A stretch of DNA of 64,000 nucleotides from assembly GCA_021780535.1 (NCBI GenBank), contig JAJXYN010000009.1, forward strand, positions 248,001 to 312,000. The letters run 5' to 3'. The stretch's first letter is position 1. The number at the start of each line of letters is the position of its first letter. The position numbers were made by a program, and so were the translations under genes. The notes under the pieces were generated by a model, which saw nothing but the letters and a program-made list of their open reading frames with translations, was not told where the DNA came from and made no database searches. This document shows positions 51,055 to 59,779 of this stretch, in pieces. Source of the stretch: a bacterium (GTDB lineage Bacteria > Patescibacteria > ABY1 > JAGPKW01).

Positions 51055-51906
51055 ATGGGAGATTTATTCTTTAAACTTCTTACTCAACCAATGATAAATA
51101 CCTTAGCTTTTTTGTATCATATAATCCCAGATCTTGGTGTTGGAATTATTTTATTAACTCTTATTATTAAGGTTATTTTATTTCCTTTGAATTGGAAATC
51201 TATAAAAGCTCAAAAGGAAATGAAAAATATCCAAGAAAAAGTTAACGATATTAAGGCTAGAGTTACCGACAAAGAAAAACAAGCTGTTGAAGTTATGAAT
51301 TTATATAAACAAGAAAAAGTTAATCCTTTTTCATCTTGTTTACCACTTGTATTACAATTAGTAATGTTAATTGCTCTTATTAATGCTCTTAATGGATTTA
51401 TGGTTGGACATATTAAAGTATCTGGAATAGTTTATCAAATAAAAGATACATTTTATCCATTTATATCAAATATTGTTGGTACTTTTAATTTTAATTACAT
51501 TGCTTTTGGGTTCTTGGATTTAACAAAAAAAGCTACTGATAATCTTCAAAGTATTACTGGCATAGCTGGTGTACTTCTTGCTGTTATAGCTGGTGTGGCT
51601 CAATTCTTCCAGACAAAAATGATGACTCCCGTTACTACACCAAGTAATTCAAATCCAACCGATAAAGAATCTCAACTTACTGGAGCGTTAAATAAACAAA
51701 TGCTATACATTTTTCCAGCTTTAACTATTTGGATGGGTTTATCTTTTGTTATTGGGATTACATTATACTGGGTTGTTTCTACTATTTTTTCTATAGTACA
51801 ACAAGTTATAATATTGGATATGCATAATAAAAGTAGCAATAAACCAAAGAGTGATAATACGCCTACTCCTGATAAAAAAATTATTGAGATTGAAAAAAGT
51901 AATTAA
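51055..51906 (+). CDS. yidC: Membrane protein insertase YidC (short form)
   Basis: 283 aa with five or six membrane helices: GVGIILLTLIIKVILFPLNW, then the basic cytosolic coiled-coil loop (SIKAQKEMKNIQEKVNDIKA), then NPFSSCLPLVLQLVMLIALI, and the final pair around WMGLSFVIGITLYWVVS. There is no large periplasmic domain, as in Gram-positive SpoIIIJ-type proteins. The conserved groove Arg is replaced by Lys in LTLIIKVI. It is transcribed away from rpmH, not with it. Confidence 0.93.
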   Translation: MGDLFFKLLTQPMINTLAFLYHIIPDLGVGIILLTLIIKVILFPLNWKSIKAQKEMKNIQEKVNDIKARVTDKEKQAVEVMNLYKQEKVNPFSSCLPLVLQLVMLIALINALNGFMVGHIKVSGIVYQIKDTFYPFISNIVGTFNFNYIAFGFLDLTKKATDNLQSITGIAGVLLAVIAGVAQFFQTKMMTPVTTPSNSNPTDKESQLTGALNKQMLYIFPALTIWMGLSFVIGITLYWVVSTIFSIVQQVIILDMHNKSSNKPKSDNTPTPDKKIIEIEKSN

Positions 51907-51919
51907 TTTTTGAATTGAT

Positions 51920-53002
51920 ATGACTTTTGAATTTTTTAATATTTATACTACTTCTTTAATATTTTTCATCTTTCTCTTTTTTACTTTTAAAAATATAAAA
52001 GTTAATTCTTTAATTGATAAATCCGAGCAGTTTTCTAGTTCTCGGATTTATTTTTTTGATTTTATAAAAGGAATATCTATTATTGGAGTTGTATTAATCC
52101 ATATTGCTTATTTTTATTATGATTTTAGTGAGTATGGAAATTTTGCTTTATATCAAGATTATATTATAAAAATTTTCAGATATGCTGTTCCTTTTTTTAT
52201 AATATCTTCTGGTTTTTTATTATCTTTAAAAAATTTTTCAAAAGAAAACTTGTTTAATTTTTATAAAAGCAAACTCATAAGACTCATAATTCCTTATTTT
52301 ATTTTTTGTTTAGTAATTTTTTTATTAAAAAATAATAATTTTAATATTTTAAGTTTTTTAAAAGAATTTATTTCTGGAGGTATTTCTACTCCTTATTATT
52401 TTATGTCTATCTTATTTCAACTTTATATTATATATCCTCTTATAATATTTTTATTTAACAAATTTGATAAATTAAAAATATTAATTTTTTCTTTTTTATT
52501 CTCTTTTTTTAGTTCTTTATTTTTATATAAATTTGATAATTTTGTTATTTTTGCACCTTATTTAATTTATTTTACTTTTGGGATTTATCTTAAATATGCC
52601 GTTTTGAATACCGAAATAATTAAAATTATACAATCCAAAAAATTTATTAATTTTAATATATTTATTATTGTATTATATTTATTATTTGATTTATTTGGAT
52701 TAAAAGATCATTATTCTAATTTTCAATTTGCATATTCTATCGCTTTATTTTTAGTTATTTTTTCATTTAAAGATAAAATTGGAAATAAATTTAAATTATT
52801 AAATTACTTAGGAAAAAATAGTTTATATATTTTTTTATCTCATTTTTTTATAATGGAACTTATTTTTAATTTATTAAAAAATAAATTCAACTTGAGTGTT
52901 GAATTTATTTTGTTTACTTTTTCATCTATTGTATTTGGAGTATTCTTTCCTACTCTGATTTTAATGTTATTTCGGAAATTTCTGGCCTTGAAAAAAATCT
53001 AA
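51920..53002 (+). CDS. Acyltransferase family 3 membrane protein
   Basis: 360 aa with about ten membrane helices. The family motif FFDFIKGISIIGVVLIHIAY (about 44-63) contains the catalytic His. Members O-acetylate or otherwise acylate surface polysaccharides and lipids. It starts 13 bp after yidC and probably shares its transcript. Its last 53 bp overlap the end of the convergent metallophosphoesterase gene. Confidence 0.85.
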   Translation: MTFEFFNIYTTSLIFFIFLFFTFKNIKVNSLIDKSEQFSSSRIYFFDFIKGISIIGVVLIHIAYFYYDFSEYGNFALYQDYIIKIFRYAVPFFIISSGFLLSLKNFSKENLFNFYKSKLIRLIIPYFIFCLVIFLLKNNNFNILSFLKEFISGGISTPYYFMSILFQLYIIYPLIIFLFNKFDKLKILIFSFLFSFFSSLFLYKFDNFVIFAPYLIYFTFGIYLKYAVLNTEIIKIIQSKKFINFNIFIIVLYLLFDLFGLKDHYSNFQFAYSIALFLVIFSFKDKIGNKFKLLNYLGKNSLYIFLSHFFIMELIFNLLKNKFNLSVEFILFTFSSIVFGVFFPTLILMLFRKFLALKKI

Positions 53003-53765
53003 ATGGTGCAAAAAATTCTCCTATTCCTCTTGTTATATACATTTCTTTATTATCAAACTTATATAACCCCTTAAGATAACCATATCTTGAAGGATTTAGC
53101 GGTGCCCAATTAAAAAATGTTATTTGACCGCCGTGCGTATGACCTGATAAAACTAAATCTATCTTGTTTTCGTTTTTTATTTCTTCTATATAATCTGGAT
53201 TATGTGATACCAAAATTAAATAATCATCTTTATTTACGTCGCTGACTGTTTTTGATAAATCTTGTTTGCCCGTCCATAAATCACCAACTCCTCCCAATTT
53301 TATTTTTTCACCATCTTTTTCTATCCAGTAAGAATTGTTATTTAAATTATTTATATTATTTTTACTAAAATAATTTTTTAACACATCCTCTCCTATCCAT
53401 GTATCATGATTTCCATATACTCCATATACTCCATATTTTGATTTTAATTTTGATAATTCACTAAAAACTACCGTTTCTTTTTTATTATAATTTATATAAT
53501 CTCCACCCAATATTATTAGATCTGAATTTTGTTTATTTATTTCTTCCACTACTTTTTTTATTTTTAGTGGCTCAGAATACAATCTTTTATGTAAGTCTGA
53601 TATAAAAATTATTTTAAAATTATCAAATGCTTTTGGTATTTGAGTATTTGATATTTCTATTTTTTTATATTCTATAAATTTTGATTCTATAAAAGAATAT
53701 GAGAAGAATATAAAAAAAATAGATAGTATTATTATAAAAGACTTACTTATTTTAATTTTTTTCAT
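52950..53765 (-). CDS. Membrane-anchored metallophosphoesterase (YkuE/LpxH-like)
   Basis: 271 aa from the ATG at 53765, chosen because GGGAGGG lies five bases upstream and the start overlaps the previous stop (ATGA). One N-terminal membrane helix is followed by the calcineurin-like motifs: FKIIFISDLHKRL, LIILGGDY, VYGNHD, LVSHNPD, LSGHTHGGQ. Members hydrolyse phosphodiesters of lipids or nucleotides. It is translationally coupled to the flavoprotein gene upstream and overlaps the acyltransferase gene tail to tail. Confidence 0.88.
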   Translation of the reverse strand: MKKIKISKSFIIILSIFFIFFSYSFIESKFIEYKKIEISNTQIPKAFDNFKIIFISDLHKRLYSEPLKIKKVVEEINKQNSDLIILGGDYINYNKKETVVFSELSKLKSKYGVYGVYGNHDTWIGEDVLKNYFSKNNINNLNNNSYWIEKDGEKIKLGGVGDLWTGKQDLSKTVSDVNKDDYLILVSHNPDYIEEIKNENKIDLVLSGHTHGGQITFFNWAPLNPSRYGYLKGLYKFDNKEMYITRGIGEFFAPFRFFSRPEISEITLKSE

Positions 53766-54994
53766 ATTAACCCTCCCACTACCCATCCTGAACTCCAAGC
53801 CCAGCTTAAATTATATCCTCCACAATCTCCATCTACATCTAGTATTTCTCCGCAAAAGTATAATCCTTTTTCTTTTTTTGATTCTAATGTTGTTGGATTT
53901 ATTTCGTCTATATTAACTCCTCCTGTTGTTATTTGTGCTTGCTCCCAATCTTTATATCCCGAAACCTCAAATCTTGTATCTGTTAATATTTCTACTATTC
54001 TTTTTATTTCTATATTGCTTAGATCTTTACATAATTTATCCTTTACTTCATCAAATAAATTATCTATTAATATTGTATTTAAAAAATATAAAAGTACTGA
54101 CTTTAATTTTTTTTCTTGACTTAAATCTATCTGTCTTAATAATATTTTTTTTACTTGTTCTTTTTTTACCGATTCATAAGTAAACTGTATTCCTATAAAC
54201 ACTTTCTTATTTCTTAATAAATTTTCTATTGCTGTCCTGCTTATTTGTAGTATTGCTGATCCTGATATTCCATAATCTGTAAATAATATTTCTTCAAAAT
54301 ATTCTTTTATAATTTCGTTATCTACAATAACTTTAACTAGCACTTCTTGCCTCACCCCTGAAATTTTTTTTAATATTTTTGAATTTAGTTTCAATGCTGT
54401 TATTGATGGAAAATTTTTTATTAAACTATGTCCAAAATTTTTTGCAAAAATATACCCATCCCCTGTTGAACCTAGATCTTTATATGATAAACCACCTGTA
54501 GCTATAATCAGAAAATCGGATTTTATGGGCGTACCACGGTACACCTCTATAATAAATTTATTATCATGTTTTTTTATATTAGCTACATTAAAATTGTATT
54601 CTATTTTTATTTTTAACCTTTCCATTTCGTATTCTAGACATTTTACTACTGCTAATGCTTGATTTGTTCTTGGGAAAATTCTTCCTTCTTTTTCTGTCTT
54701 TAATTCTAGATTTTGGTTATTAAAAAAATTTATTATTTTTTCTTCATTAAATTCTTTAAAAATATTCTGTATTAATTCTTTTGTTTTACTAGATGTGTGG
54801 TAATTTTCTAATTTTAAATTTGAATTTGTTATATTACATCTTCCGTTTCCTGTTGCTAATATTTTTCTTCCTATTTTGAAATTTTTTTCTAATATAACAA
54901 CCTCATAATCTGGATTATGTATTTTACATGATATAGCGGCCATAATTCCAGAAGCTCCACCACCTATTATTGTGACTATTTTTTTATTTTGCAT
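53762..54994 (-). CDS. BaiN/HI0933-family FAD-dependent oxidoreductase
   Basis: 410 aa. The dinucleotide-binding motif TIIGGGASGIMAAI lies at the N-terminus, ATGNGRCNITN and FPRTNQA follow, then IIATGGLSYKDLGSTGDGY. GLYFCGEILDVDGDCGGYNL at the end closes the FAD site. The family reduces flavin-linked or enoate substrates; its role here is not known. The end overlaps the next start (ATGA), coupling it to the metallophosphoesterase. Confidence 0.9.
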   Translation of the reverse strand: MQNKKIVTIIGGGASGIMAAISCKIHNPDYEVVILEKNFKIGRKILATGNGRCNITNSNLKLENYHTSSKTKELIQNIFKEFNEEKIINFFNNQNLELKTEKEGRIFPRTNQALAVVKCLEYEMERLKIKIEYNFNVANIKKHDNKFIIEVYRGTPIKSDFLIIATGGLSYKDLGSTGDGYIFAKNFGHSLIKNFPSITALKLNSKILKKISGVRQEVLVKVIVDNEIIKEYFEEILFTDYGISGSAILQISRTAIENLLRNKKVFIGIQFTYESVKKEQVKKILLRQIDLSQEKKLKSVLLYFLNTILIDNLFDEVKDKLCKDLSNIEIKRIVEILTDTRFEVSGYKDWEQAQITTGGVNIDEINPTTLESKKEKGLYFCGEILDVDGDCGGYNLSWAWSSGWVVGGLI

Positions 54995-55505
54995 TTAATG
55001 TTTTTATTTGAAGTGTTTTTAAAATTTTAATAACTTCGGCTAATTCTTTTGGATAATTTGCATGATCAGATAATGATATATATTTTATTTTGTTGTAATA
55101 GTGAAATTCTATAAATGTTGAATTTAAATCTGTTGGACAATTTTTTTCACATTTATATAAATCTTTTAAATTAAATAATTTCGCTTTATTGATTGTACTT
55201 TTTAAATTAGTAAATTCATTTTTTGTTAAGTTTTTTTTATTAATCTTATTTACTAACGTTGTTTTTTTTGATAACGTTTCTAATCTAACTTCTCCATTTT
55301 GTTTTACTGTAAGAGTACTTCCTGTTGCTGATAATTCATTTGTTACAACATATTTTATATAAATATCTTCATTTTTAATTATTTCATTTTTTGTTGGATA
55401 ATCAACAATTCTACCATTTGTAGAAATATTTGAGCTTAAAGCAAAAATATTTTGAGTAGAAATTAATATTATTAATAAAATTGTTATATAAATTAGTTTT
55501 TTCAT
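54984..55505 (-). CDS. Hypothetical secreted protein
   Basis: 173 aa with a signal peptide (1-22, ending IFA) and a beta-rich mature part (YIKYVVTNELSATGSTLTVK, then LYKCEKNCPTDLNSTFIEFH, then YYNKIKYISLSDHANYPKEL). One Cys pair (CEKNC) could form a disulfide. The mature part resembles small stress-type lipoproteins with a G-x-(L/V)-T-V pattern, but I cannot name a family. Its end overlaps the start of the flavoprotein gene by 11 bp. Confidence 0.65.
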   Translation of the reverse strand: MKKLIYITILLIILISTQNIFALSSNISTNGRIVDYPTKNEIIKNEDIYIKYVVTNELSATGSTLTVKQNGEVRLETLSKKTTLVNKINKKNLTKNEFTNLKSTINKAKLFNLKDLYKCEKNCPTDLNSTFIEFHYYNKIKYISLSDHANYPKELAEVIKILKTLQIKTLNAK

Positions 55506-55607
55506 TTTATTTTTTTATATTTTTGTTTAAATTCTTTTGATTTTTAATTTATATTATTACTTTATACTATGTTATCATTTTTTAAAATTATATAAAATAT
55601 AATAATA

Positions 55608-55636
55608 TTGATTTGTTGTTGATAACGTGCTACTAT
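55608..55636 (+). promoter_or_regulatory. Promoter of the NUDIX gene
   Basis: TTGATT (55608-55613), a 17-bp spacer and TACTAT (55631-55636), followed by AAAAGGAGG eight bases before the ATG. Confidence 0.6.
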
Positions 55637-55667
55637 ATGCCAAAGTTCTTTAAAAGGAGGCCCTATT

Positions 55668-56186
55668 ATGGGTGAAGAATTGAAAAAGCTGCCCGATGGG
55701 GCTTTCGGAGTTTTGAAAACCAAGAACGGATTAGTTCTCGTAAAGCACGCTTATGGCGCTCGCAAATGGTCCCTCCCTGGAGGGGGTGTTGAACCTGGTG
55801 AGACACCTGAAAAGGCTGTTATCAGGGAATTCCTCGAGGAAACCGGCATCGAGGTGAAGATTACTTCAAAGATTGGCGTGTTTCACGCCAGAAAAAATAC
55901 TACCGATGCCCATCTTTTCCTTGTTGAACAGCTTCACCACAAAGAAGAAGCTTCCTATGACAAGAAAGAGATTGAGGGTTTGGGATATTTCAATATTGAC
56001 AGTGTGTACGACCTGCGTGATTTCGGTATAGAGATCTATCCTGCACAAAAGATCATTATTTCTGCCTGGATTCTGATAGCTCTCGGGGTATTCACTACTC
56101 CCATTGATGATTACCAAAGCAATCCAGATAAAAAAGAATTGCTCGCTTGGATGGAAGAAAAACCAGAAAACACTGGTTGCTCGTAA
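55668..56186 (+). CDS. NUDIX hydrolase
   Basis: 172 aa with the Nudix box GGGVEPGETPEKAVIREFLE followed by ETGIE, so all catalytic Glu residues are present. It hydrolyses nucleoside diphosphate-linked compounds; the substrate is not known. Codons such as CTC, CGC and GGC are frequent, making it one of the most GC-rich genes in the window. It has a strong ribosome binding site and its own promoter and terminator, all signs of transfer from another lineage. The C-terminal ~45 residues are an extension beyond the fold. Confidence 0.9.
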   Translation: MGEELKKLPDGAFGVLKTKNGLVLVKHAYGARKWSLPGGGVEPGETPEKAVIREFLEETGIEVKITSKIGVFHARKNTTDAHLFLVEQLHHKEEASYDKKEIEGLGYFNIDSVYDLRDFGIEIYPAQKIIISAWILIALGVFTTPIDDYQSNPDKKELLAWMEEKPENTGCS

Positions 56187-56203
56187 AGCTTTTTTGCTTT
56201 ACA

Positions 56204-56240
56204 ATGAGATATTGAAAGATATCTCATTTTTATTTTTATT
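56204..56240 (+). terminator. Intrinsic terminator of the NUDIX gene
   Basis: ATGAGATAT (56204-56212) pairs perfectly with ATATCTCAT (56219-56227), followed by TTTTATTTTTATT. It ends just before the start of the next gene at 56245. Confidence 0.8.
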
Positions 56241-56244
56241 AAAT

Positions 56245-56943
56245 ATGAAAGCTATAATACTTGCAGCTGGCAAAGGAACTAGATTTTTGCCTATAACAAA
56301 CAAGATGCCAAAATGCCTTATTGAAATAAATAATAAGCCAATATTAGAATATATACTTGAACAATTACCAGATGAAATAGATGAAATAATATTAGTTACC
56401 GCACACTTAGAAGATAAAATTAAAGAATATTTTGGAAATAGTTTTAAAAATACAAAAATTATTTATAAATCTATGAGTGATGAAACTAAATATGGTACGG
56501 CTATTGCTGTTTTTACCATTAAAGACATTATAAAAAATGATGAAAAATTTTTGGTATTAAATAGTGATGACTTGGTGTTAAAATCTGATCTAGAAAATAT
56601 TATTAACATTAAAAATAATTTTGTTTTTGCAATACACAAAGACATCCCAAAAAATACAAAATTTTTGGACATTAAAACTGAAAATGATAGAATTATTGGA
56701 TTTGAAAAAATAGAAGAATTGAAACCTATAAATATAGCTACTGGCGTTTATAAATTGGATTCTAATATTTTTAATTACGAGCCATACCTATTAAAAAATG
56801 GAGAATATAGTCTTCCTCATACTATATTAAATCTATCAAAAAATTATTTTATTAATTCTTATGAAATGAAAAATTGGTTACCAATAAATGATTTAAATGA
56901 ACTTGATATTGCTAATAAAAAAATAATTAATTTTTTTAATTAA
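56245..56943 (+). CDS. Nucleotidyltransferase (sugar-1-phosphate or GlmU-N-type)
   Basis: 232 aa from the ATG at 56245; the frame is open further upstream, but that part lies across the NUDIX terminator and end. The NTP-binding motif AIILAAGKGTRFLPITNKMP leads, followed by KCLIEINNKPILEYILE and FLVLNSDDLV with the metal-binding Asp. It would activate a sugar phosphate with UTP or dTTP/GTP. There is no C-terminal left-handed helix domain, so it is not full GlmU. The sugar cannot be told from sequence. Confidence 0.88.
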   Translation: MKAIILAAGKGTRFLPITNKMPKCLIEINNKPILEYILEQLPDEIDEIILVTAHLEDKIKEYFGNSFKNTKIIYKSMSDETKYGTAIAVFTIKDIIKNDEKFLVLNSDDLVLKSDLENIINIKNNFVFAIHKDIPKNTKFLDIKTENDRIIGFEKIEELKPINIATGVYKLDSNIFNYEPYLLKNGEYSLPHTILNLSKNYFINSYEMKNWLPINDLNELDIANKKIINFFN

Positions 56944-56967
56944 AAAAGAGGGCTTAAAAAACCCTCT
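56940..56967 (-). terminator. Terminator of the zinc-ribbon gene at 56985
   Basis: On the minus strand AGAGGG (56962-56967) pairs with CCCTCT (56947-56952), followed by TTTTTAATT. Confidence 0.7.
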
Positions 56968-56984
56968 GTGTTGAAATGGTAGTG

Positions 56985-57239
56985 TTATATATTGAATTCC
57001 TTGGGAACCAAGGAATCATTTACATAACACCCTGGACACCTACCATCTTTCAAAGTGGTACCGCTACCAATCCAACCACAATTCCGACACACAAACATGT
57101 CGCGAGTCGTGACACCCATTGGTGAGAAAATACCACATGGGTCAAGATACTCTGGCAACCGCCTTCTTGGGAACGGTATAAACCGTTTCCTAAAAAAGAA
57201 AGATAAACTTTTTTTGTGATATGCATTAGACATACTCAT
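56985..57239 (-). CDS. Small zinc-ribbon protein
   Basis: 84 aa. The C-terminal half is a rubredoxin-like four-Cys ribbon (VCRNCGWIGSG, then GRCPGCYVND). The N-terminus is basic and aromatic (KKSLSFFFRKRFIPFPRRRL). No known family. The ribosome binding site is a run of seven G (57248-57254 region), and a near-consensus promoter lies upstream, with a terminator just downstream. Base composition is GC-richer than the flanks. Like the NUDIX gene it looks like an acquired single-gene unit. Confidence 0.68.
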   Translation of the reverse strand: MSMSNAYHKKSLSFFFRKRFIPFPRRRLPEYLDPCGIFSPMGVTTRDMFVCRNCGWIGSGTTLKDGRCPGCYVNDSLVPKEFNI

Positions 57240-57278
57240 AACTTAATTCCCCCCCTTAACAATATATGAGTACTTAGT

Positions 57279-57307
57279 ATATTACCATTTTTTCATAAAT
57301 TAGTCAA
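57279..57307 (-). promoter_or_regulatory. Promoter of the zinc-ribbon gene
   Basis: On the minus strand TTGACT (57302-57307), a 17-bp spacer and TAATAT (57279-57284): the same hexamers as the chemoreceptor promoter. Confidence 0.7.
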
Positions 57308-57404
57308 TGTTTTGTATCTTAAAAATATACTTATCTTAATAAAAATTGGTTTTATATGAATTTCATATTATAATTAATATTAACTTTAAATAATTAATTA
57401 TAAT

Positions 57405-58538
57405 ATGAAAAATAGATTCATTTTTGTTGTTTTGGTATTTATATTACTTTTTTCTAAAAATGTTTTTGCTGAAACAATTAATAAAGTAACTCCTGTACCT
57501 CAAAAAAAAGTATTTGTTCCAAAACAAAATTATCAAGCTAGTATTATATCTCAAAAAATTATTTACAAAGATGAATTTGATAGTTTTTATAAAGTTGGTT
57601 ATGAAATAAATATAAAAAATATTGGGAAAAATGATTGGGATAAAGAAGGTTTAAATCAAGTTGCCCTAGAATCTAAATATAGTTCTGATAATACTTATCC
57701 TATTTTTTTAAACAATATTGTGAGATCTGGGGATTCTATTACTTTTAAAATAATACTTGTTATAAATAAACCAAAAAATATATATAAAGATTATTTGTAT
57801 TTATCAAAAAATAAAAAAGAATTATTTGGATCTGGTATTAATATTGATATTAATTTAACAAATATTAAAAACACTCTACCATCAGATAAGCTATTAGATA
57901 TAGCTCCTGTAGAACAAAAATATTCTTTAAATTGTGAATCTGCTAGCTTACAAATGGGCTTATCTTATTATGGGATAACTAAAACTCAGGACGAAATATT
58001 AAATGAAGTTGGTTTTTCTACTAAATTACCTGCTCAAAAAATTGGTAATAGAATAATTTGGGGGGATCCAGATGATGGATTTGTTGGTGATTATAATGGT
58101 TTATATAGCTCATATTGTCCAAATCAAACTGGCGATCAAAGCGTGAGAACTTTAAAATGCGCCACTGGTTGGGGTGTTAATAATGGACCTATAACAAAAG
58201 TTGCTAAAAAATATATCAAAAATAGTTATGAATTAGACAATGCTTCTATTGTTGATCTAAAAAATGAATTAGCAAATGGTAATCCTATAATTTTTTGGGA
58301 AGTGCAGGATTCAAAAATGCCAGAGGAAAATATAGATATATATACAAAAGATACTTGGAAAAAAATAAATTATACAAGAACACATGTTGTATTACTTATT
58401 GGATATACAAATATTGGTGATGAAACTATTTACACTTTTAATGACCCTGCAACTGGTAATAGAATTAACCTTGCCGAACCTGATATGCGAAGAATATGGG
58501 ATAGATATAATGATAACATAACTGTTCTCAAGAAATAA
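57405..58538 (+). CDS. Secreted C39-like cysteine peptidase
   Basis: 377 aa. Signal peptide (1-22, ending VFA), a beta-rich domain (about 35-150), then a peptidase C39-like domain: SLNCESASLQMGLSYYGI with the catalytic Cys, RTHVVLLIGYT with the catalytic His, and YTFNDPATG with the Asn/Asp. It would act outside the cell on surface proteins or peptides; no ABC exporter is fused, so it is not a bacteriocin transporter peptidase. It is a single-gene unit closed by a bidirectional terminator. Confidence 0.82.
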   Translation: MKNRFIFVVLVFILLFSKNVFAETINKVTPVPQKKVFVPKQNYQASIISQKIIYKDEFDSFYKVGYEINIKNIGKNDWDKEGLNQVALESKYSSDNTYPIFLNNIVRSGDSITFKIILVINKPKNIYKDYLYLSKNKKELFGSGINIDINLTNIKNTLPSDKLLDIAPVEQKYSLNCESASLQMGLSYYGITKTQDEILNEVGFSTKLPAQKIGNRIIWGDPDDGFVGDYNGLYSSYCPNQTGDQSVRTLKCATGWGVNNGPITKVAKKYIKNSYELDNASIVDLKNELANGNPIIFWEVQDSKMPEENIDIYTKDTWKKINYTRTHVVLLIGYTNIGDETIYTFNDPATGNRINLAEPDMRRIWDRYNDNITVLKK

Positions 58539-58577
58539 AAAAATCTGGCATATATTTTATTATATGTCAGATTTTTT
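58538..58577. terminator. Bidirectional terminator
   Basis: AAAAAATCTG and CAGATTTTTT arms with an inner CATATA/TATATG extension. It lies between two convergent genes (57405 and 58583). Confidence 0.8.
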
Positions 58578-58582
58578 AAATA

Positions 58583-59179
58583 TTAATATTTCATTCCCAA
58601 ATAATCCATTACTTTTTTTATATCTTCCCAAACAACTTTTTTGAGTGGAGAATTTTCTCCTCCGTTTCTTAATATATACGATGGATGATATATAGGCATA
58701 ACTTTTATATTTTTATAATCATATAAATTACCATGTGTTTTTGTAATTCCATCTTTTGTGTTCAATAAAAATCTTGCTGATGTATTACCTACTGCTAATA
58801 TTATTTTTGGCTTTATAATGTTAATTTGTTCTTCAATTATCCATCTTGCTGATTCTATTTCTTCTTTTTCTGGTGGCCTATCTTGCTCGCCTAAATTACC
58901 TTTAGTTGGTCTGCATTTAACAATATTTGATATATAAATATCAAATCTTTTAATTTTCATTCCATTTTCAATAATTCTCGTCAATAATTGTCCACTTCTA
59001 CCAACAAAAGGCCTTCCTTGTTCGTCTTCATCTTTGCCAGGAGCTTCTCCTATTATCATTATTTCTGCTTCTGCATTTCCTTCTCCAAAAACAAAATGTT
59101 TTCTATGTTTACATAGCTTACATTCGTGTAATAAAATTGCTTTCTTTTCTAAATTATCCAATTCTTCTTTTTTTGACAT
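58583..59179 (-). CDS. Family 4 uracil-DNA glycosylase, one Fe-S cysteine missing
   Basis: 198 aa with the family-4 motifs IIGEAPGKDEDEQGRPFVGR, ISNIVKCRPTKGN and IYHPSYILR. It removes uracil from DNA. Fe-S ligands: the N-terminal pair CKLC and the Cys of VKCRP are present. At the usual fourth position, after the RPP...EE helix start, the residue is Ala (EEIESARWIIEEQ), so the cluster has at most three Cys. Together with endonuclease III (24377) this makes two repair enzymes with eroded Fe-S sites. Confidence 0.88.
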   Translation of the reverse strand: MSKKEELDNLEKKAILLHECKLCKHRKHFVFGEGNAEAEIMIIGEAPGKDEDEQGRPFVGRSGQLLTRIIENGMKIKRFDIYISNIVKCRPTKGNLGEQDRPPEKEEIESARWIIEEQINIIKPKIILAVGNTSARFLLNTKDGITKTHGNLYDYKNIKVMPIYHPSYILRNGGENSPLKKVVWEDIKKVMDYLGMKY

Positions 59180-59284
59180 TTATATTTTTTAAATATATTG
59201 CTTATAATTTATTACAAATAAACAATTGTGTAAATATCATTTATATATTTTATTGAACATATTTATAACTAATTTTTTAATTTA

Positions 59285-59314
59285 AAATAAAAAATACGGA
59301 TCTGGAAAGATCCG
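59285..59314 (-). terminator. Intrinsic terminator
   Basis: CGGATCT (59297-59303) pairs perfectly with AGATCCG (59308-59314); the minus strand runs into TATTTTTTATTTT. It ends the 59324 gene. Confidence 0.8.
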
Positions 59315-59323
59315 CTTTTAAAA

Positions 59324-59626
59324 TTATAGCCCAATACCTAATATACCACTTCCTTTATTTTCTTTGCAAAACTCAACTATCTTTTTAATTTCATCTATAT
59401 AATAAATACTTTCTATTATTTCACCATTTTTTTTATTTTTAAGTTTTGTCATTAGATTTCTGTATGTTTGAAGCTTTTTTGCTGCATTAAGATATTCTTT
59501 TCCCATATTCTCTTTTTCCAAAAGTTCGGCTAGCAATTCTTCTGCCGATTCTACTGGACTTGCTATAGCCCAATCTTGCTCTGAAATTTTTTTACCTTTT
59601 GTAACCTTAGGTTTATCTTGGAACAT
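59324..59626 (-). CDS. Small hypothetical protein
   Basis: 100 aa, charged and helical (SAEELLAELLEKENMGKEYL, LQTYRNLMTKLKNKKNGE, YYIDEIKKIVEFCKENKG), ending in a short hydrophobic GSGILGIGL. I recognise no family. AAGGAGG eight to nine bases before the ATG and a perfect terminator make it a clear single-gene unit, in the same style as the other strong-ribosome-binding-site genes. Confidence 0.7.
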   Translation of the reverse strand: MFQDKPKVTKGKKISEQDWAIASPVESAEELLAELLEKENMGKEYLNAAKKLQTYRNLMTKLKNKKNGEIIESIYYIDEIKKIVEFCKENKGSGILGIGL

Positions 59627-59779
59627 GATTTAAGCCTCCTTGTATTAAGCTAGTTTTCATCTTAATTTTTAACATAAAATAAATTATTTGTAAAATAAAA
59701 CTTCAAACTAAAATAGCTTAAAGTTTTATCTAGTACCACAAATGGTATAATATAATTTATATTCGCTTATATTTATTAA

